Source: Pseudomonas mosselii (lineage in GTDB: Bacteria; Pseudomonadota; Gammaproteobacteria; Pseudomonadales; Pseudomonadaceae). Taken from it: a stretch of 64,000 bases of DNA. Under the pieces are notes generated by a model that was not told the DNA's origin, did no database searches, and was given only the letters and a program-made list of their open reading frames with translations. The translations under genes were made by a program, and so were the position numbers. The stretch spans positions 310,001 to 374,000 of the forward strand of contig NZ_VAUO01000002.1 in the NCBI RefSeq assembly GCF_005796105.1. The letters run 5' to 3'. Numbering within the stretch: the stretch's first letter is position 1; each line of letters begins with the position of its first letter. Of the stretch, positions 19,244-29,980 are shown piece by piece.

Positions 19244-20010
19244 GGCAAACCTCCTGAAAACCAATGCCCGCCCGTACGGCGGGAACAGGACGCGAAGGAT
19301 ACCTTGCTTCGCCTGGCACCACACGGCACCCCCCCTGCAAAAGCACACACTTGCACCCGACTGGGTCATGCCTGAGCACCCGGCGCCCCATTGCGGTAAC
19401 ACCGCGCTACTTTTCGCACCACAATGAGGCGACCCGTAACCGCACCACCCCAAAGACCTCACACAAAACAGTCAGGATCAACAAATCGCGGTAACACCTT
19501 GACTTTCAAGGCTGCTCCGATCCCGGCACAGTCGCGCACTCCTGGCACACCATCAGACACTGCAAAGCCCGTATTTACTGGGATTCCCGCCAATGCCAGC
19601 AGCGTTTGTGAAAATTTCATCAAACGTTCGTGAATTTGAGCACGCTTGTTGCATTCATTCGACACCAAGTCGGCACGACACCTGCAAAGAACAGGTGAGC
19701 GCGACAAACAACAACAGCAGCATCGGAGTCACCAGGGAGCCCTACAGACCCTACTTTGTGTTTACACACTAATGATGAGTCATGGGCAGCGCTGGCGTTG
19801 TACACCCACTAAACCGGGTGTGGTTTGCGACATGGAATTAACCGTAAGCGACACGACCATAAAGTTACCGAAAGGTTGTATTTATCCGTATCGCCAAGAA
19901 TAGTCAGCGTGATATACATTTTCGCCGACATAACAAGAAAGAGCTGGCCCTGATAACTAAAACACTTGGGCGCAGCGGTACTCTTCCTAAAACCAAAGGA
20001 GCAAATCACG
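19244..20010. other. Long intergenic region before the porin gene
   Basis: About 770 bases between the divergent HIT-protein and porin genes. It is less GC-rich than its neighbours and has no frame with convincing codon use or start. It must hold both promoters. I saw no convincing RNA gene. Confidence 0.5.
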
Positions 20011-21288
20011 ATGCGCGTGATGAAGTGGAGCATGATCGCCCTGGCCGTTTCGGCAGGGACCTCGCAGTTTGCTGTCGCGTCTTCGCAAGATGAAGCCCAG
20101 GGCTTCCTCGAAGACAGCAAGTTGAACGTTAAAATGCGTAACCTGTACTTCAGCCGTGACTACCGCAACACCGAGTCGGCTGCCAACCAAGCTGCCGGCC
20201 TGCGTCACGACCAGCGCGAATGGGGCCAAGGCTTCATCGGCACCTTCGAGTCGGGCTTCACTCAAGGCACCATCGGTGTCGGTGTCGATGCCATCGGCAT
20301 GCTCGGCCTGAAACTCGACAGTGGCCGCGGCTACTCGGGCACCGGCTTGTTCCCTACCGGCAGCGACAACCGCTCGCAGGACGAGTACTCCAAAGGCGGC
20401 GCCGCCGTCAAATTCCGCGTATCGAACACGGTCCTGAAAGTCGGCGACCAGTTCACCTCGCTGCCGGTCTTCGCCACCGACGACAGCCGTCTGCTGCCTG
20501 AGACCGCTCAGGGCGCATTGATCACCAGCAACGAAATCAAGGGTCTGACCCTGCACGCAGGCCGCTTCACCGGCCTCGACGCCCAAGCTGAAACCAACCA
20601 CGACTCCCTGCACCTGAAGTCGGCCAACGTCGTCGGCGGCACCTACGCCATCACCGACGGCCTGAGCACCAGCCTCTACTACTCGAAAGTAGAAGACTAC
20701 TGGCGCAAATATTACGCCAACGTCAACTGGGCGCTGCCGATCTCGGACAAACAAGGCCTGGTGTTCGACTTCAACGTCTACGACACCAAGAGCGAGGGTA
20801 GCGAAGCACGCGCCTTCGACGGCGACAAGCTCGACAACCGTGCGTACAGCCTGTCCGGCGCCTACAACATTGGCGCGCACACCTTCACCGTGGCCTACCA
20901 GAAAATCACCGGCGACGGCGACTATCAGTATGGCGTCGACGGTGGCGGCTCCATCTTCCTGTCGAACTCGGTCGCTCGTTCCGACTTCAACGCCGAAGAC
21001 GAGAAATCCTGGCAGCTGCGTTACGACCTGAACTTCGCCGAGTTCGGCGTACCGGGCCTGACCTTCATGACCCGCTACGTGCGCGGTACCGATGCCAACG
21101 TGGCCGGCACCAACAACGGCAAGGAATGGGAACGCGACGTCGACATCAAGTACGTCCTTCAGGAAGGCCCTGCCAAGGACCTGAGCTTCCGTGTCCGTCA
21201 GGCCACCTATCGCTCCTCCGACGCGGTCTACTCCAACTCGCTGGACGAACTGCGCCTGATCGTCGAGTACCCGCTGAGCATCCTGTAA
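20011..21288 (+). CDS. OprD-family outer-membrane porin (OprQ/OprE-like)
   Basis: 425 aa. AAGGAG lies 9 nt before the ATG, and a signal peptide is cleaved after about residue 24 (QFAVAS). The mature start FLEDSKLNVKMRNLYFSRDY is diagnostic of the 18-strand OprD family. The C-terminal strand LDELRLIVEYPLSIL ends in a hydrophobic residue. It takes up small nutrients across the outer membrane; the substrate cannot be read from sequence. Confidence 0.92.
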   Translation: MRVMKWSMIALAVSAGTSQFAVASSQDEAQGFLEDSKLNVKMRNLYFSRDYRNTESAANQAAGLRHDQREWGQGFIGTFESGFTQGTIGVGVDAIGMLGLKLDSGRGYSGTGLFPTGSDNRSQDEYSKGGAAVKFRVSNTVLKVGDQFTSLPVFATDDSRLLPETAQGALITSNEIKGLTLHAGRFTGLDAQAETNHDSLHLKSANVVGGTYAITDGLSTSLYYSKVEDYWRKYYANVNWALPISDKQGLVFDFNVYDTKSEGSEARAFDGDKLDNRAYSLSGAYNIGAHTFTVAYQKITGDGDYQYGVDGGGSIFLSNSVARSDFNAEDEKSWQLRYDLNFAEFGVPGLTFMTRYVRGTDANVAGTNNGKEWERDVDIKYVLQEGPAKDLSFRVRQATYRSSDAVYSNSLDELRLIVEYPLSIL

Positions 21289-21320
21289 GCCCCTGGCTTC
21301 AGCGCTTCGCACCTGAGAAA

Positions 21321-21343
21321 GCCCGGCTGATGCCGGGCTTTTT
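21321..21343 (+). terminator. Intrinsic terminator after the porin gene
   Basis: GCCCGGC-TGAT-GCCGGGC followed by five T. Confidence 0.88.
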
Positions 21344-21445
21344 CTTGGCTGACACAACAGCATATCTGCTGCATTCTGTACGCTTTCGTTTCACCCCCGT
21401 ACAATGCGGGGTCATCTCACATTCAGGCAATCGACACGGCTCACC

Positions 21446-23161
<1,716 letters not shown>

Positions 23162-23182
23162 TAACCCGTTACGCGAGTGATC

Positions 23183-24136
23183 ATGTCAAAGCGAAGTACC
23201 CACACTCTCGGGGGGGCCGCCTTGTGCGGCGCCCTGCTCCTGAGCGGCTGCGCCAACCAGATGTCCCAGCGCAGTGACCATGAGGAGCGCGTCGAGCGCA
23301 AGCTGCTCGAACACACCCTGCAGATCGACGTCGGCGAGCCGAAGGTGATGGAGCTGCCGCAACGACGCGTGCGTATCCACGAGCAGAAGCGCTTCGAAGT
23401 CACCGAGTTCGAAGTGACCCGCCACTATGACCGTTACACCCCCTACCAACCTTGGCGCGAAATCTACGAGATTCCGCTGGGCGCAGTGGCGGTGGTCGCC
23501 GGCATCGGCGCCAACGTGGTCAACGTATTCGCCTTGGGCAATCTGCCCGACAGCGTCACCCACGACTGGCTCAGCTACGGCGTAGCCGGGATCAATCCGT
23601 TCATGAACGTACAGTCCAACGGACGCGCACAACAGAACCTGGCGGGTATCAGCGAGGTCGAGAAAGGCAAGCGCGAAGAGTTCATCAGCCTGCCCTGGAA
23701 TGAGCGACTGGTCGAAGTCAAAGCCGGCAAGATGACCCACGAGCTGACCACCGACAAGAACGGCGTGCTGCGCCTGAACCTGCTCGATAGCCCATTCTCC
23801 GAGCAGAACCTCAACCATGTCGGCACACTGCACCTGCACGTCGCCGACGAGGACAACGGGGTGCGTGGCGATGCCAGCCTGTTGGTCAGCGGCAGCCTGC
23901 GCGGCAAGCTGCTCGAAGCTCACGAACTGATCTTCGACGACCTCGAAGACGACGATGTCAGCCAGTGGGTTCATCGGGTCAAGCGCTTGTCGGAGCTGGG
24001 TCTTGAAGAAGAAGCCAGCGAGCTGGAACAAAGCTTGATCGAGCTGACCCGGAACGACCCGGAACTGCAGCAGGAGTTCGTAAAAAGCCTGACCAGGGCG
24101 ACCGGCCGGCTGGTCGCCGACCCTGGCGCGCAGTAA
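23183..24136 (+). CDS. Conserved lipoprotein of unknown function
   Basis: 317 aa. The lipoprotein signal has the lipobox LSGC (Cys about residue 23). Residues about 90-110 (VAVVAGIGANVVNVFALG) are hydrophobic and may be an extra membrane-associated segment. The rest is acidic and probably periplasmic, with no motif I recognise. It starts 21 nt after proS and probably shares its transcript. Confidence 0.8.
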   Translation: MSKRSTHTLGGAALCGALLLSGCANQMSQRSDHEERVERKLLEHTLQIDVGEPKVMELPQRRVRIHEQKRFEVTEFEVTRHYDRYTPYQPWREIYEIPLGAVAVVAGIGANVVNVFALGNLPDSVTHDWLSYGVAGINPFMNVQSNGRAQQNLAGISEVEKGKREEFISLPWNERLVEVKAGKMTHELTTDKNGVLRLNLLDSPFSEQNLNHVGTLHLHVADEDNGVRGDASLLVSGSLRGKLLEAHELIFDDLEDDDVSQWVHRVKRLSELGLEEEASELEQSLIELTRNDPELQQEFVKSLTRATGRLVADPGAQ

Positions 24137-24146
24137 ACCGTGCAGC

Positions 24147-24166
24147 CCCGCTCCTGTCGGAGCGGG
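24147..24166 (+). terminator. Hairpin after the lipoprotein gene
   Basis: CCCGCTCC-TGTC-GGAGCGGG then TTTG. It also lies 3' of dinB on the other strand and resembles half of a REP element. Confidence 0.65.
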
Positions 24167-24183
24167 TTTGCCGGCCATCACCG

Positions 24184-25248
24184 CTAGATCCCCTCGAACA
24201 GTTCCAACTGCTCATGCGCACCGCGCAAGTCGCGCAATCTCACCCCAACGCCCAACAGCCGCACAGGCTTGTTACCACGGGCAAATGCCTGGCCAAGCAA
24301 CTGCCGGTAACTTTCCAGGTCACGCCCAGCGCCAGACTGTTCCAACGTGGTCTGGCTGAAATCATGGAACTTCACCTTCACGAACGGTTTCTCCGGGCGG
24401 TAGCTGCTGTCCATTCGTGCAATCCGCTCGTTCAGACTGGCTAGCAGATCCGGCAGCTTCTCCAGACAACTGGACAGATCCGGCAGGTCCTGATCATAGG
24501 TATTCTCCACGCTCACTGACTGACGCCGGCTGTCGTTGTGCACCGCACGCTCATCGATCCCACGCGCCAGCCCCCACAACCGCTCGCCGAAACTGCCGAA
24601 CTCGCGCACCAGCGCCAAGCGCGACCAATCGCGCAGTGACAAGCATGTATCGATCCCCAGCCGAGAGAGCTTCTCCGCCGTCACCTTGCCTACCCCGTGC
24701 AGGCGCGCGACAGGCAAAGCGGCCACGAACGCTTCGACCTGATCAGGGGTAATCACGAACAGGCCATTGGGCTTGCGCCAGTCACTGGCGATCTTGGCCA
24801 GGAATTTGTTCGGCGCTACTCCGGCCGACACGGTAATGTGCAACTGACGTGCGACCCGCCGGCGAATATCTTCGGCGATCCGCGTGGCACTGCCGGCAAA
24901 CCAGGTGCTGTCTGAGACGTCCAGGTACGCCTCGTCCAACGACAACGGCTCGATCAGTTCGGTGTAATCGCGAAAAATCGCGTGGATCTCGCGCGAGGCC
25001 TCTTTATAAGCATCGAAACGCGGCTTGACGATCTCAAGGTCAGGGCACAGTTTCAGCGCATGCCCCGAAGCCATCGCCGAACGCACACCGTAGGCGCGCG
25101 CCTCATAATTGCAGGTGGCGATAACCCCACGCTGACCCGGCTGCCCACCCACGGCCATCGGACGGCCAACCAGGCGCGGGTCGTCACGCATCTCGATGGC
25201 GGCGTAAAAACAGTCACAATCAATGTGGATGATCTTGCGCAGAGACAT
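24184..25248 (-). CDS. dinB: DNA polymerase IV (Y family)
   Basis: 354 aa. Catalytic acidic residues are in HIDCDCFYAA (first Asp pair) and LDEAYLDVS (second DE); the helix-hairpin-helix region is LPVARLHGVGKVTAEKL. Error-prone translesion polymerase. I did not find a clear LexA box just upstream. Confidence 0.97.
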   Translation of the reverse strand: MSLRKIIHIDCDCFYAAIEMRDDPRLVGRPMAVGGQPGQRGVIATCNYEARAYGVRSAMASGHALKLCPDLEIVKPRFDAYKEASREIHAIFRDYTELIEPLSLDEAYLDVSDSTWFAGSATRIAEDIRRRVARQLHITVSAGVAPNKFLAKIASDWRKPNGLFVITPDQVEAFVAALPVARLHGVGKVTAEKLSRLGIDTCLSLRDWSRLALVREFGSFGERLWGLARGIDERAVHNDSRRQSVSVENTYDQDLPDLSSCLEKLPDLLASLNERIARMDSSYRPEKPFVKVKFHDFSQTTLEQSGAGRDLESYRQLLGQAFARGNKPVRLLGVGVRLRDLRGAHEQLELFEGI

Positions 25249-25410
25249 GGACGACAGCCACTACTGTAAATTCATACAGATACTACCCCATGCCCCGTGG
25301 GCACGACAGTCCATCCACGAGAATCGGCCTGTAAGCCCCGCCAGCACTGAGCCGCGTACCGTTTGAAAGCGCTAAGAGATTGAACAAAAAAGGTTTTTTT
25401 GACTGAATGC

Positions 25411-25438
25411 TTGACACAGGCACGCAAATCCGTAGAAT
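25411..25438 (+). promoter_or_regulatory. Promoter of first initiator tRNA
   Basis: TTGACA (25411-25416), 16-nt spacer, TAGAAT (25433-25438); start expected about 7 nt before the tRNA. Confidence 0.8.
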
Positions 25439-25451
25439 TCAGTTCCACAGG

Positions 25452-25528
<77 letters not shown>

Positions 25529-25540
25529 GATTAAAGAAAA

Positions 25541-25567
25541 GGCCACTGTTTCGACAGTGGCCTTTTT
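25541..25567 (+). terminator. Terminator after initiator tRNA copy 1
   Basis: GGCCACTGT-TTCG-ACAGTGGCC stem followed by six T. Confidence 0.92.
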
Positions 25568-25621
25568 TATTACCAAGAAATAGTCGCTGAAAAATTCTTA
25601 TGGGAAATCAAGCATTAACGC

Positions 25622-25649
25622 TTGACACCCTGCTCGGAATCCGTAAAAT
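25622..25649 (+). promoter_or_regulatory. Promoter of second initiator tRNA
   Basis: TTGACA (25622-25627), 16-nt spacer, TAAAAT (25644-25649). Confidence 0.8.
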
Positions 25650-25661
25650 GCGCACCACTGA

Positions 25662-25738
<77 letters not shown>

Positions 25739-25752
25739 TATTCGTCAGAACG

Positions 25753-25782
25753 AACCCCGCTTATCGAAAGATGGCGGGGTTT
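25753..25782 (+). terminator. Terminator after initiator tRNA copy 2
   Basis: AACCCCGC / GCGGGGTT stem with a 14-nt loop and TTGTTG behind. Confidence 0.65.
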
Positions 25783-25976
25783 GTTGCATTCAGCTTCGGC
25801 AAAACGCTTCCCTTCTCTGTGCCATACCTTGGCTCGATGGCTGAATGAACTATGTTTAACTATCCTGAAACAGATTAACTACGCGCCCCGGAGTAATATC
25901 TGGACACGTTTTTCCAAAGGGATTTTCACTTGGCCGTACCTTGCCTCTTCCTCGCGCTGATCGCTCGAGGCACACC

Positions 25977-28619
25977 ATGACTGCCCCTACTCCCGAAACC
26001 CAGACCCCGCTCACAGCGGCATTGCCTACGGCTGCCCAGCACCTGCCCTGGCTGGAGCGCCTGAGCAAGTACCGTCAACCGCTGGGCTTGGCCGTGACCT
26101 TGCTGCTGTTTGCCATGGGTCTGATCGCCTGTCGCCACCTGTTGAGCGAACTGGACATCTATGCCCTGCACGACGCCATGCTCAGTGTGCCGGCCAAGTC
26201 CTTGCTTGGCGCGCTGTTGGCCAGCGTCGTCGGGTTCGTGATCCTGCTCGGCTATGAATGGTCAGCCACCCGCTACGCTGCGGTGCAACTGCCCACGCGG
26301 ACCTTGCTATTGGGCGGCTTCAGCGCCTTCGCCATCGGCAATGCCATTGGCCTGTCGATGCTCTCGGGTGGCTCGGTGCGCTATCGCCTGTACGCCCGCC
26401 AAGGGCTGGGGGCTGCCGAAGTCGCACGCATGACCGTGTTCGCCAGCCTGTCCCTGGGCTGCGCGCTCCCGCCCTTGGCAGCACTGGCCACCCTCAGCGA
26501 TCTGCCCTCGGCCGCCACTGCGTTGCGCTTACCGGCGCCCCTGCTCGGTGGTATCGCCGTCGCGGTGCTGGTGGCGAGCGTAGCCCTGGTGATTGGCCTG
26601 CACCGTCGCCGCCTGCCGGAACAACCGCTCAAGGACAGTCTGCTGGTGCAGTTCGGTCGGCGCACCCTACGCCTGCCTGGCGGGCGCCTGGCCGCACTGC
26701 AACTGCTGATCACCGCACTGGACGTGGCGGCTGCCGCCACGGTGCTCTACATGCTGCTGCCCGAGGCTCCACCGTTCGGCGCCTTCGTGCTGGTCTACCT
26801 GCTGGCACTGGCCGCTGGCGTGTTGAGCCATGTGCCCGGCGGGGTCGGTGTATTCGAGGCGATCCTGCTGGCGGCGTTCGCCAATCAGCTAGGCGCAGCC
26901 CCCTTGGCCGCAGCCCTGCTGCTGTACCGACTGATCTACGTAGTGCTACCGCTGCTGCTGGCCTGCGTCCTGCTGCTGGCCAACGAGGCTCGTCGCCTGC
27001 TATTCGCCCAACAAGCCCTGCGCGCCGCCTCAGGGCTGGCTGCACCGGTATTGGCGATCCTGGTCTTCCTGTCCGGTGTAGTACTGCTGTTCTCCGGCGC
27101 CACACCCGAGATCGACAGCCGCCTGGAACATATGGGCTTTCTGATACCGCATCGGTTGATCGATGCCTCGCACTTTGGCGCCAGCCTGATTGGCGTGCTC
27201 TGCCTTTTGCTGGCCCAAGGACTGCGGCGACGCCTATCAGCCGCCTGGCTGCTGACCACCGTATTGCTGCTGGTGGGTGCTGTGCTGTCGCTGCTCAAGG
27301 GGTTCGACTGGGAAGAAGCGACCCTGATGTGCTTCACAGCCGCCCTGCTGGCGTTGTTCCGCCGCTCGTTCTACCGCCCCAGTCGCCTGCTGGAGTTGCC
27401 GTTCTCACCGGTCTACCTGGTCGCCAGTGCCTGTGTGGTCGGGGCATCGGTCTGGCTTTTGCTGTTCGCCTACCAGGACGTGCCCTACACCCACAAACTC
27501 TGGTGGCAATTCACCCTTGATGCCGACGCCCCCCGCGGCCTGCGCGCCGCACTGGGCAGCGCCGTGCTGCTGGTGATCGTCGCCCTGACCTGGCTGCTGC
27601 GCACCGCCCGCCCCGTGATTCACCTCCCCACAGACGACGAGCTGCAACGGGCCAACCGTATCCTGCTAGCCTCCGACCAACCCGACGGTGGCCTGGCCTT
27701 GACCGGCGACAAGGCGCTGCTGTTCCACCCCAACGATAACGCATTCCTCATGTATGCCCGGCGCGGCCGTAGCCTGGTGGCACTGTATGACCCGATCGGC
27801 CCGGCACAGGAGCGCGCCGAGATGATCTGGCAGTTCCGCGACCTGTGCGACCTGCACCATGCTCGCCCGGTGTTCTATCAGGTGCGCGCGGAGAACCTGC
27901 CGTTCTACATGGACATCGGCCTGACCGCGATCAAGCTCGGTGAAGAAGCGCGTGTCGACTTGCGTCGCTTCGATATAGAGGCCAAAGGCAAGGAGATGAA
28001 GGACCTGCGCTACACCTGGAACCGGGGTGGTCGCGACGGTCTGAGCCTGGAAATCCACGAACCCGGCCACGCCCCACTGGCCGAACTCAAGGAGATTTCC
28101 GACGCTTGGCTGACCGGCAAGAACGTGCGCGAGAAAGGTTTCTCCCTCGGTCGCTTCAGCCCCGAGTACCTGCAGCACTTCCGTATCGCCCTGATCCGCT
28201 TCCAGGGCCGGCCGGTGGCCTTTGCCAACCTGCTGGAGACCCACAGCAACGAGTTGGCCAGCCTGGACCTAATGCGCGCCCACCCCGAGGCGCCGAAGCT
28301 GACCATGGAATTCATGATGGTGGGCCTGATTCTTCACTACAAGAGCCACGACTATGGCCGCTTCAGCCTCGGAATGGTCCCCCTTTCCGGGCTGCAACCG
28401 CGCCGAGGGGCGCCTTTGACCCAGCGCTTGGGCTCGATGGTGTTCCAGCGCGGTGAACAGCTTTACAACTTCCAGGGCCTGCGGCGCTTCAAGGACAAGT
28501 TCCAGCCGGACTGGGAACCTCGCTACATGGCCGTACCGGCCGGGCTCGACCCGCTGGTGGCACTGGCCGATACTGCTGCCCTGATCGCGGGTGGCCTGAC
28601 TGGATTGGTGAAACGCTGA
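25977..28619 (+). CDS. mprF: Aminoacyl-phosphatidylglycerol synthase/flippase MprF
   Basis: 880 aa from the ATG at 25977 with GAGG upstream. The N-terminal part (to about 530) has many membrane helices forming the flippase, including the motif HVPGGVGVFE. The soluble C-terminal domain (about 540-860) is the DUF2156/GNAT-like transferase (FHPNDNAFLMYARRGRSLVAL). It transfers Lys or Ala from tRNA to phosphatidylglycerol; the P. aeruginosa homologue PA0920 makes alanyl-PG. This lowers membrane charge and gives resistance to cationic peptides and acid. Stop and next start overlap (TGATG). Confidence 0.93.
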   Translation: MTAPTPETQTPLTAALPTAAQHLPWLERLSKYRQPLGLAVTLLLFAMGLIACRHLLSELDIYALHDAMLSVPAKSLLGALLASVVGFVILLGYEWSATRYAAVQLPTRTLLLGGFSAFAIGNAIGLSMLSGGSVRYRLYARQGLGAAEVARMTVFASLSLGCALPPLAALATLSDLPSAATALRLPAPLLGGIAVAVLVASVALVIGLHRRRLPEQPLKDSLLVQFGRRTLRLPGGRLAALQLLITALDVAAAATVLYMLLPEAPPFGAFVLVYLLALAAGVLSHVPGGVGVFEAILLAAFANQLGAAPLAAALLLYRLIYVVLPLLLACVLLLANEARRLLFAQQALRAASGLAAPVLAILVFLSGVVLLFSGATPEIDSRLEHMGFLIPHRLIDASHFGASLIGVLCLLLAQGLRRRLSAAWLLTTVLLLVGAVLSLLKGFDWEEATLMCFTAALLALFRRSFYRPSRLLELPFSPVYLVASACVVGASVWLLLFAYQDVPYTHKLWWQFTLDADAPRGLRAALGSAVLLVIVALTWLLRTARPVIHLPTDDELQRANRILLASDQPDGGLALTGDKALLFHPNDNAFLMYARRGRSLVALYDPIGPAQERAEMIWQFRDLCDLHHARPVFYQVRAENLPFYMDIGLTAIKLGEEARVDLRRFDIEAKGKEMKDLRYTWNRGGRDGLSLEIHEPGHAPLAELKEISDAWLTGKNVREKGFSLGRFSPEYLQHFRIALIRFQGRPVAFANLLETHSNELASLDLMRAHPEAPKLTMEFMMVGLILHYKSHDYGRFSLGMVPLSGLQPRRGAPLTQRLGSMVFQRGEQLYNFQGLRRFKDKFQPDWEPRYMAVPAGLDPLVALADTAALIAGGLTGLVKR

Positions 28620-29911
28620 TGATCCGACGCTATTGGCTGTACGTACTGATTCCCCTGCTGCTGGCCGCGCTGGCCGGCGGCACGGCCTTCTGGCTGTGGA
28701 CCCGCCCAGCTCCCGAAGCACGCCTGGAACACCTGACACTGGGCAATGGCAGCGACCTGACCCGTGCCACCCCTGGCGTACGCGCCAAGGCCTGGGTGGC
28801 CATCGGCGTGCCTCAGGAGCAGGCGCTGAGCGACAAGCAACTGCTCGACCTGAGCCAGGCCGGAGAAGCCCAACTGGTGCAGGTGATCTTGCCTGCCACC
28901 GATTGCACCCAGCAGCAGGCGACGATGGACCAGGCCGTCGCGCAACTGGCCGACAAACCGACCCTGGTTGCCGGTATCGGCCCAGGTGCTGCACAAGCTT
29001 GGCGCTGGCTGGCCAGCCAGAGTGACGACAAAGCCCGCGCCATCTCGGTGGACTTCAACCTCGAACAGCCTGGCTGCCAACTCGCCCTGCCCAAGTCGGC
29101 GGCGCACGGCCACTGGAACGTGGCCTGGAACGACAACCCGGACGACGCCAGCGCAGCCTTCGTGCGTGACCAAGCCAATGCCGAAACCAGCATCGCCGAC
29201 TACGACATCCATCTGCCTCAGGTACTCAAGGCTCAGTTGACCCAGGCCTTGGTCGGCCAGAACGGCAATGCCCTGGCCATTCCGGTGGTCGAGGTGCCGG
29301 CCGGGCAGACCACCGATACCGTCACCCTGTTCCTTTCCGGGGATGGCGGCTGGCGCGACCTGGACCGCGACGTGGCCGGTGAAATGGCCAAGCTGGGCTA
29401 CCCGGTGGTGGGCATCGACACCCTGCGCTACTACTGGCAGCATAAGACCCCCGAGCAAAGCGCCGCCGACCTGTCCGAACTGATGCAGCATTACCGCCAG
29501 AAATGGGGCACCAAACGCTTCGTACTGACCGGTTACTCGTTCGGCGCCGACGTGCTTCCGGCGATCTACAACCGCCTGCCCGAAGAAGACCAGAAACGTA
29601 TCGACGCGGTCATGCTGCTGGCCTTCGCGCGCAGCGGTAGTTTCGAGATCCAGGTCGAAGGCTGGCTGGGCAAGGAAGGCCAAGAAGCCCCTACTGGCCC
29701 AGAAATGGCCAAGCTGCCGGCGGCGAAGGTGGTGTGCATCTATGGCGTGGAAGAAACCGATGAAAGCGGCTGCACTGACAAGACGGCAGTGGGCGAGCGG
29801 CTGAAGCTGCCAGGCGGCCACCACTTCGACGAGAACTATCCAGCGCTGGCCAAGCGCCTGATCGATGAGATCGAGACGCGCCAAGGCAAATCCAGCGTCG
29901 CCGAGAAGTAA
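28619..29911 (+). CDS. virJ: VirJ/AcvB-family aminoacyl-PG hydrolase
   Basis: 430 aa. The N-terminal signal anchor (YVLIPLLLAALAGGTAFWLW) precedes a periplasmic alpha/beta hydrolase. The nucleophile motif GYSFGADVLP lies about residue 310 and a C-terminal His in GGHHFDENY. It overlaps mprF by one base. In P. aeruginosa PA0919 hydrolyses alanyl-PG and in Agrobacterium AcvB hydrolyses lysyl-PG, so this pair would set aminoacyl-PG levels. The symbol follows family annotation. Confidence 0.88.
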   Translation: MIRRYWLYVLIPLLLAALAGGTAFWLWTRPAPEARLEHLTLGNGSDLTRATPGVRAKAWVAIGVPQEQALSDKQLLDLSQAGEAQLVQVILPATDCTQQQATMDQAVAQLADKPTLVAGIGPGAAQAWRWLASQSDDKARAISVDFNLEQPGCQLALPKSAAHGHWNVAWNDNPDDASAAFVRDQANAETSIADYDIHLPQVLKAQLTQALVGQNGNALAIPVVEVPAGQTTDTVTLFLSGDGGWRDLDRDVAGEMAKLGYPVVGIDTLRYYWQHKTPEQSAADLSELMQHYRQKWGTKRFVLTGYSFGADVLPAIYNRLPEEDQKRIDAVMLLAFARSGSFEIQVEGWLGKEGQEAPTGPEMAKLPAAKVVCIYGVEETDESGCTDKTAVGERLKLPGGHHFDENYPALAKRLIDEIETRQGKSSVAEK

Positions 29912-29914
29912 CCT

Positions 29915-29941
29915 GAGAAGGGCCGCTCTGCGGCCCTTCTC
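29915..29941 (+). terminator. Terminator hairpin after virJ
   Basis: Perfect 12-bp stem GAGAAGGGCCGC / GCGGCCCTTCTC with a 3-nt loop, just after the virJ stop. The T-run is poor. Confidence 0.7.
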
Positions 29942-29944
29942 ACA

Positions 29945-29975
29945 GTGAATGGGGCTGCCAGGCAGCCCCATTCAC
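29945..29975. repeat. Perfect 15-bp inverted repeat between convergent virJ and kup
   Basis: Arms 29945-29959 and 29961-29975 with a single central base; follows the previous hairpin after 3 bases and ends 5 bases before the kup stop. Probably works as a second stop for the convergent transcripts. Confidence 0.7.
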
Positions 29976-29980
29976 CCCGA

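Noticed and set aside
24147..24175. REP element after the lipoprotein gene
   Set aside because: Only part of the REP consensus is present; better explained as a terminator hairpin.
25249..25410. LexA box upstream of dinB
   Set aside because: I found no clear CTG-N10-CAG at a suitable place near the dinB start.
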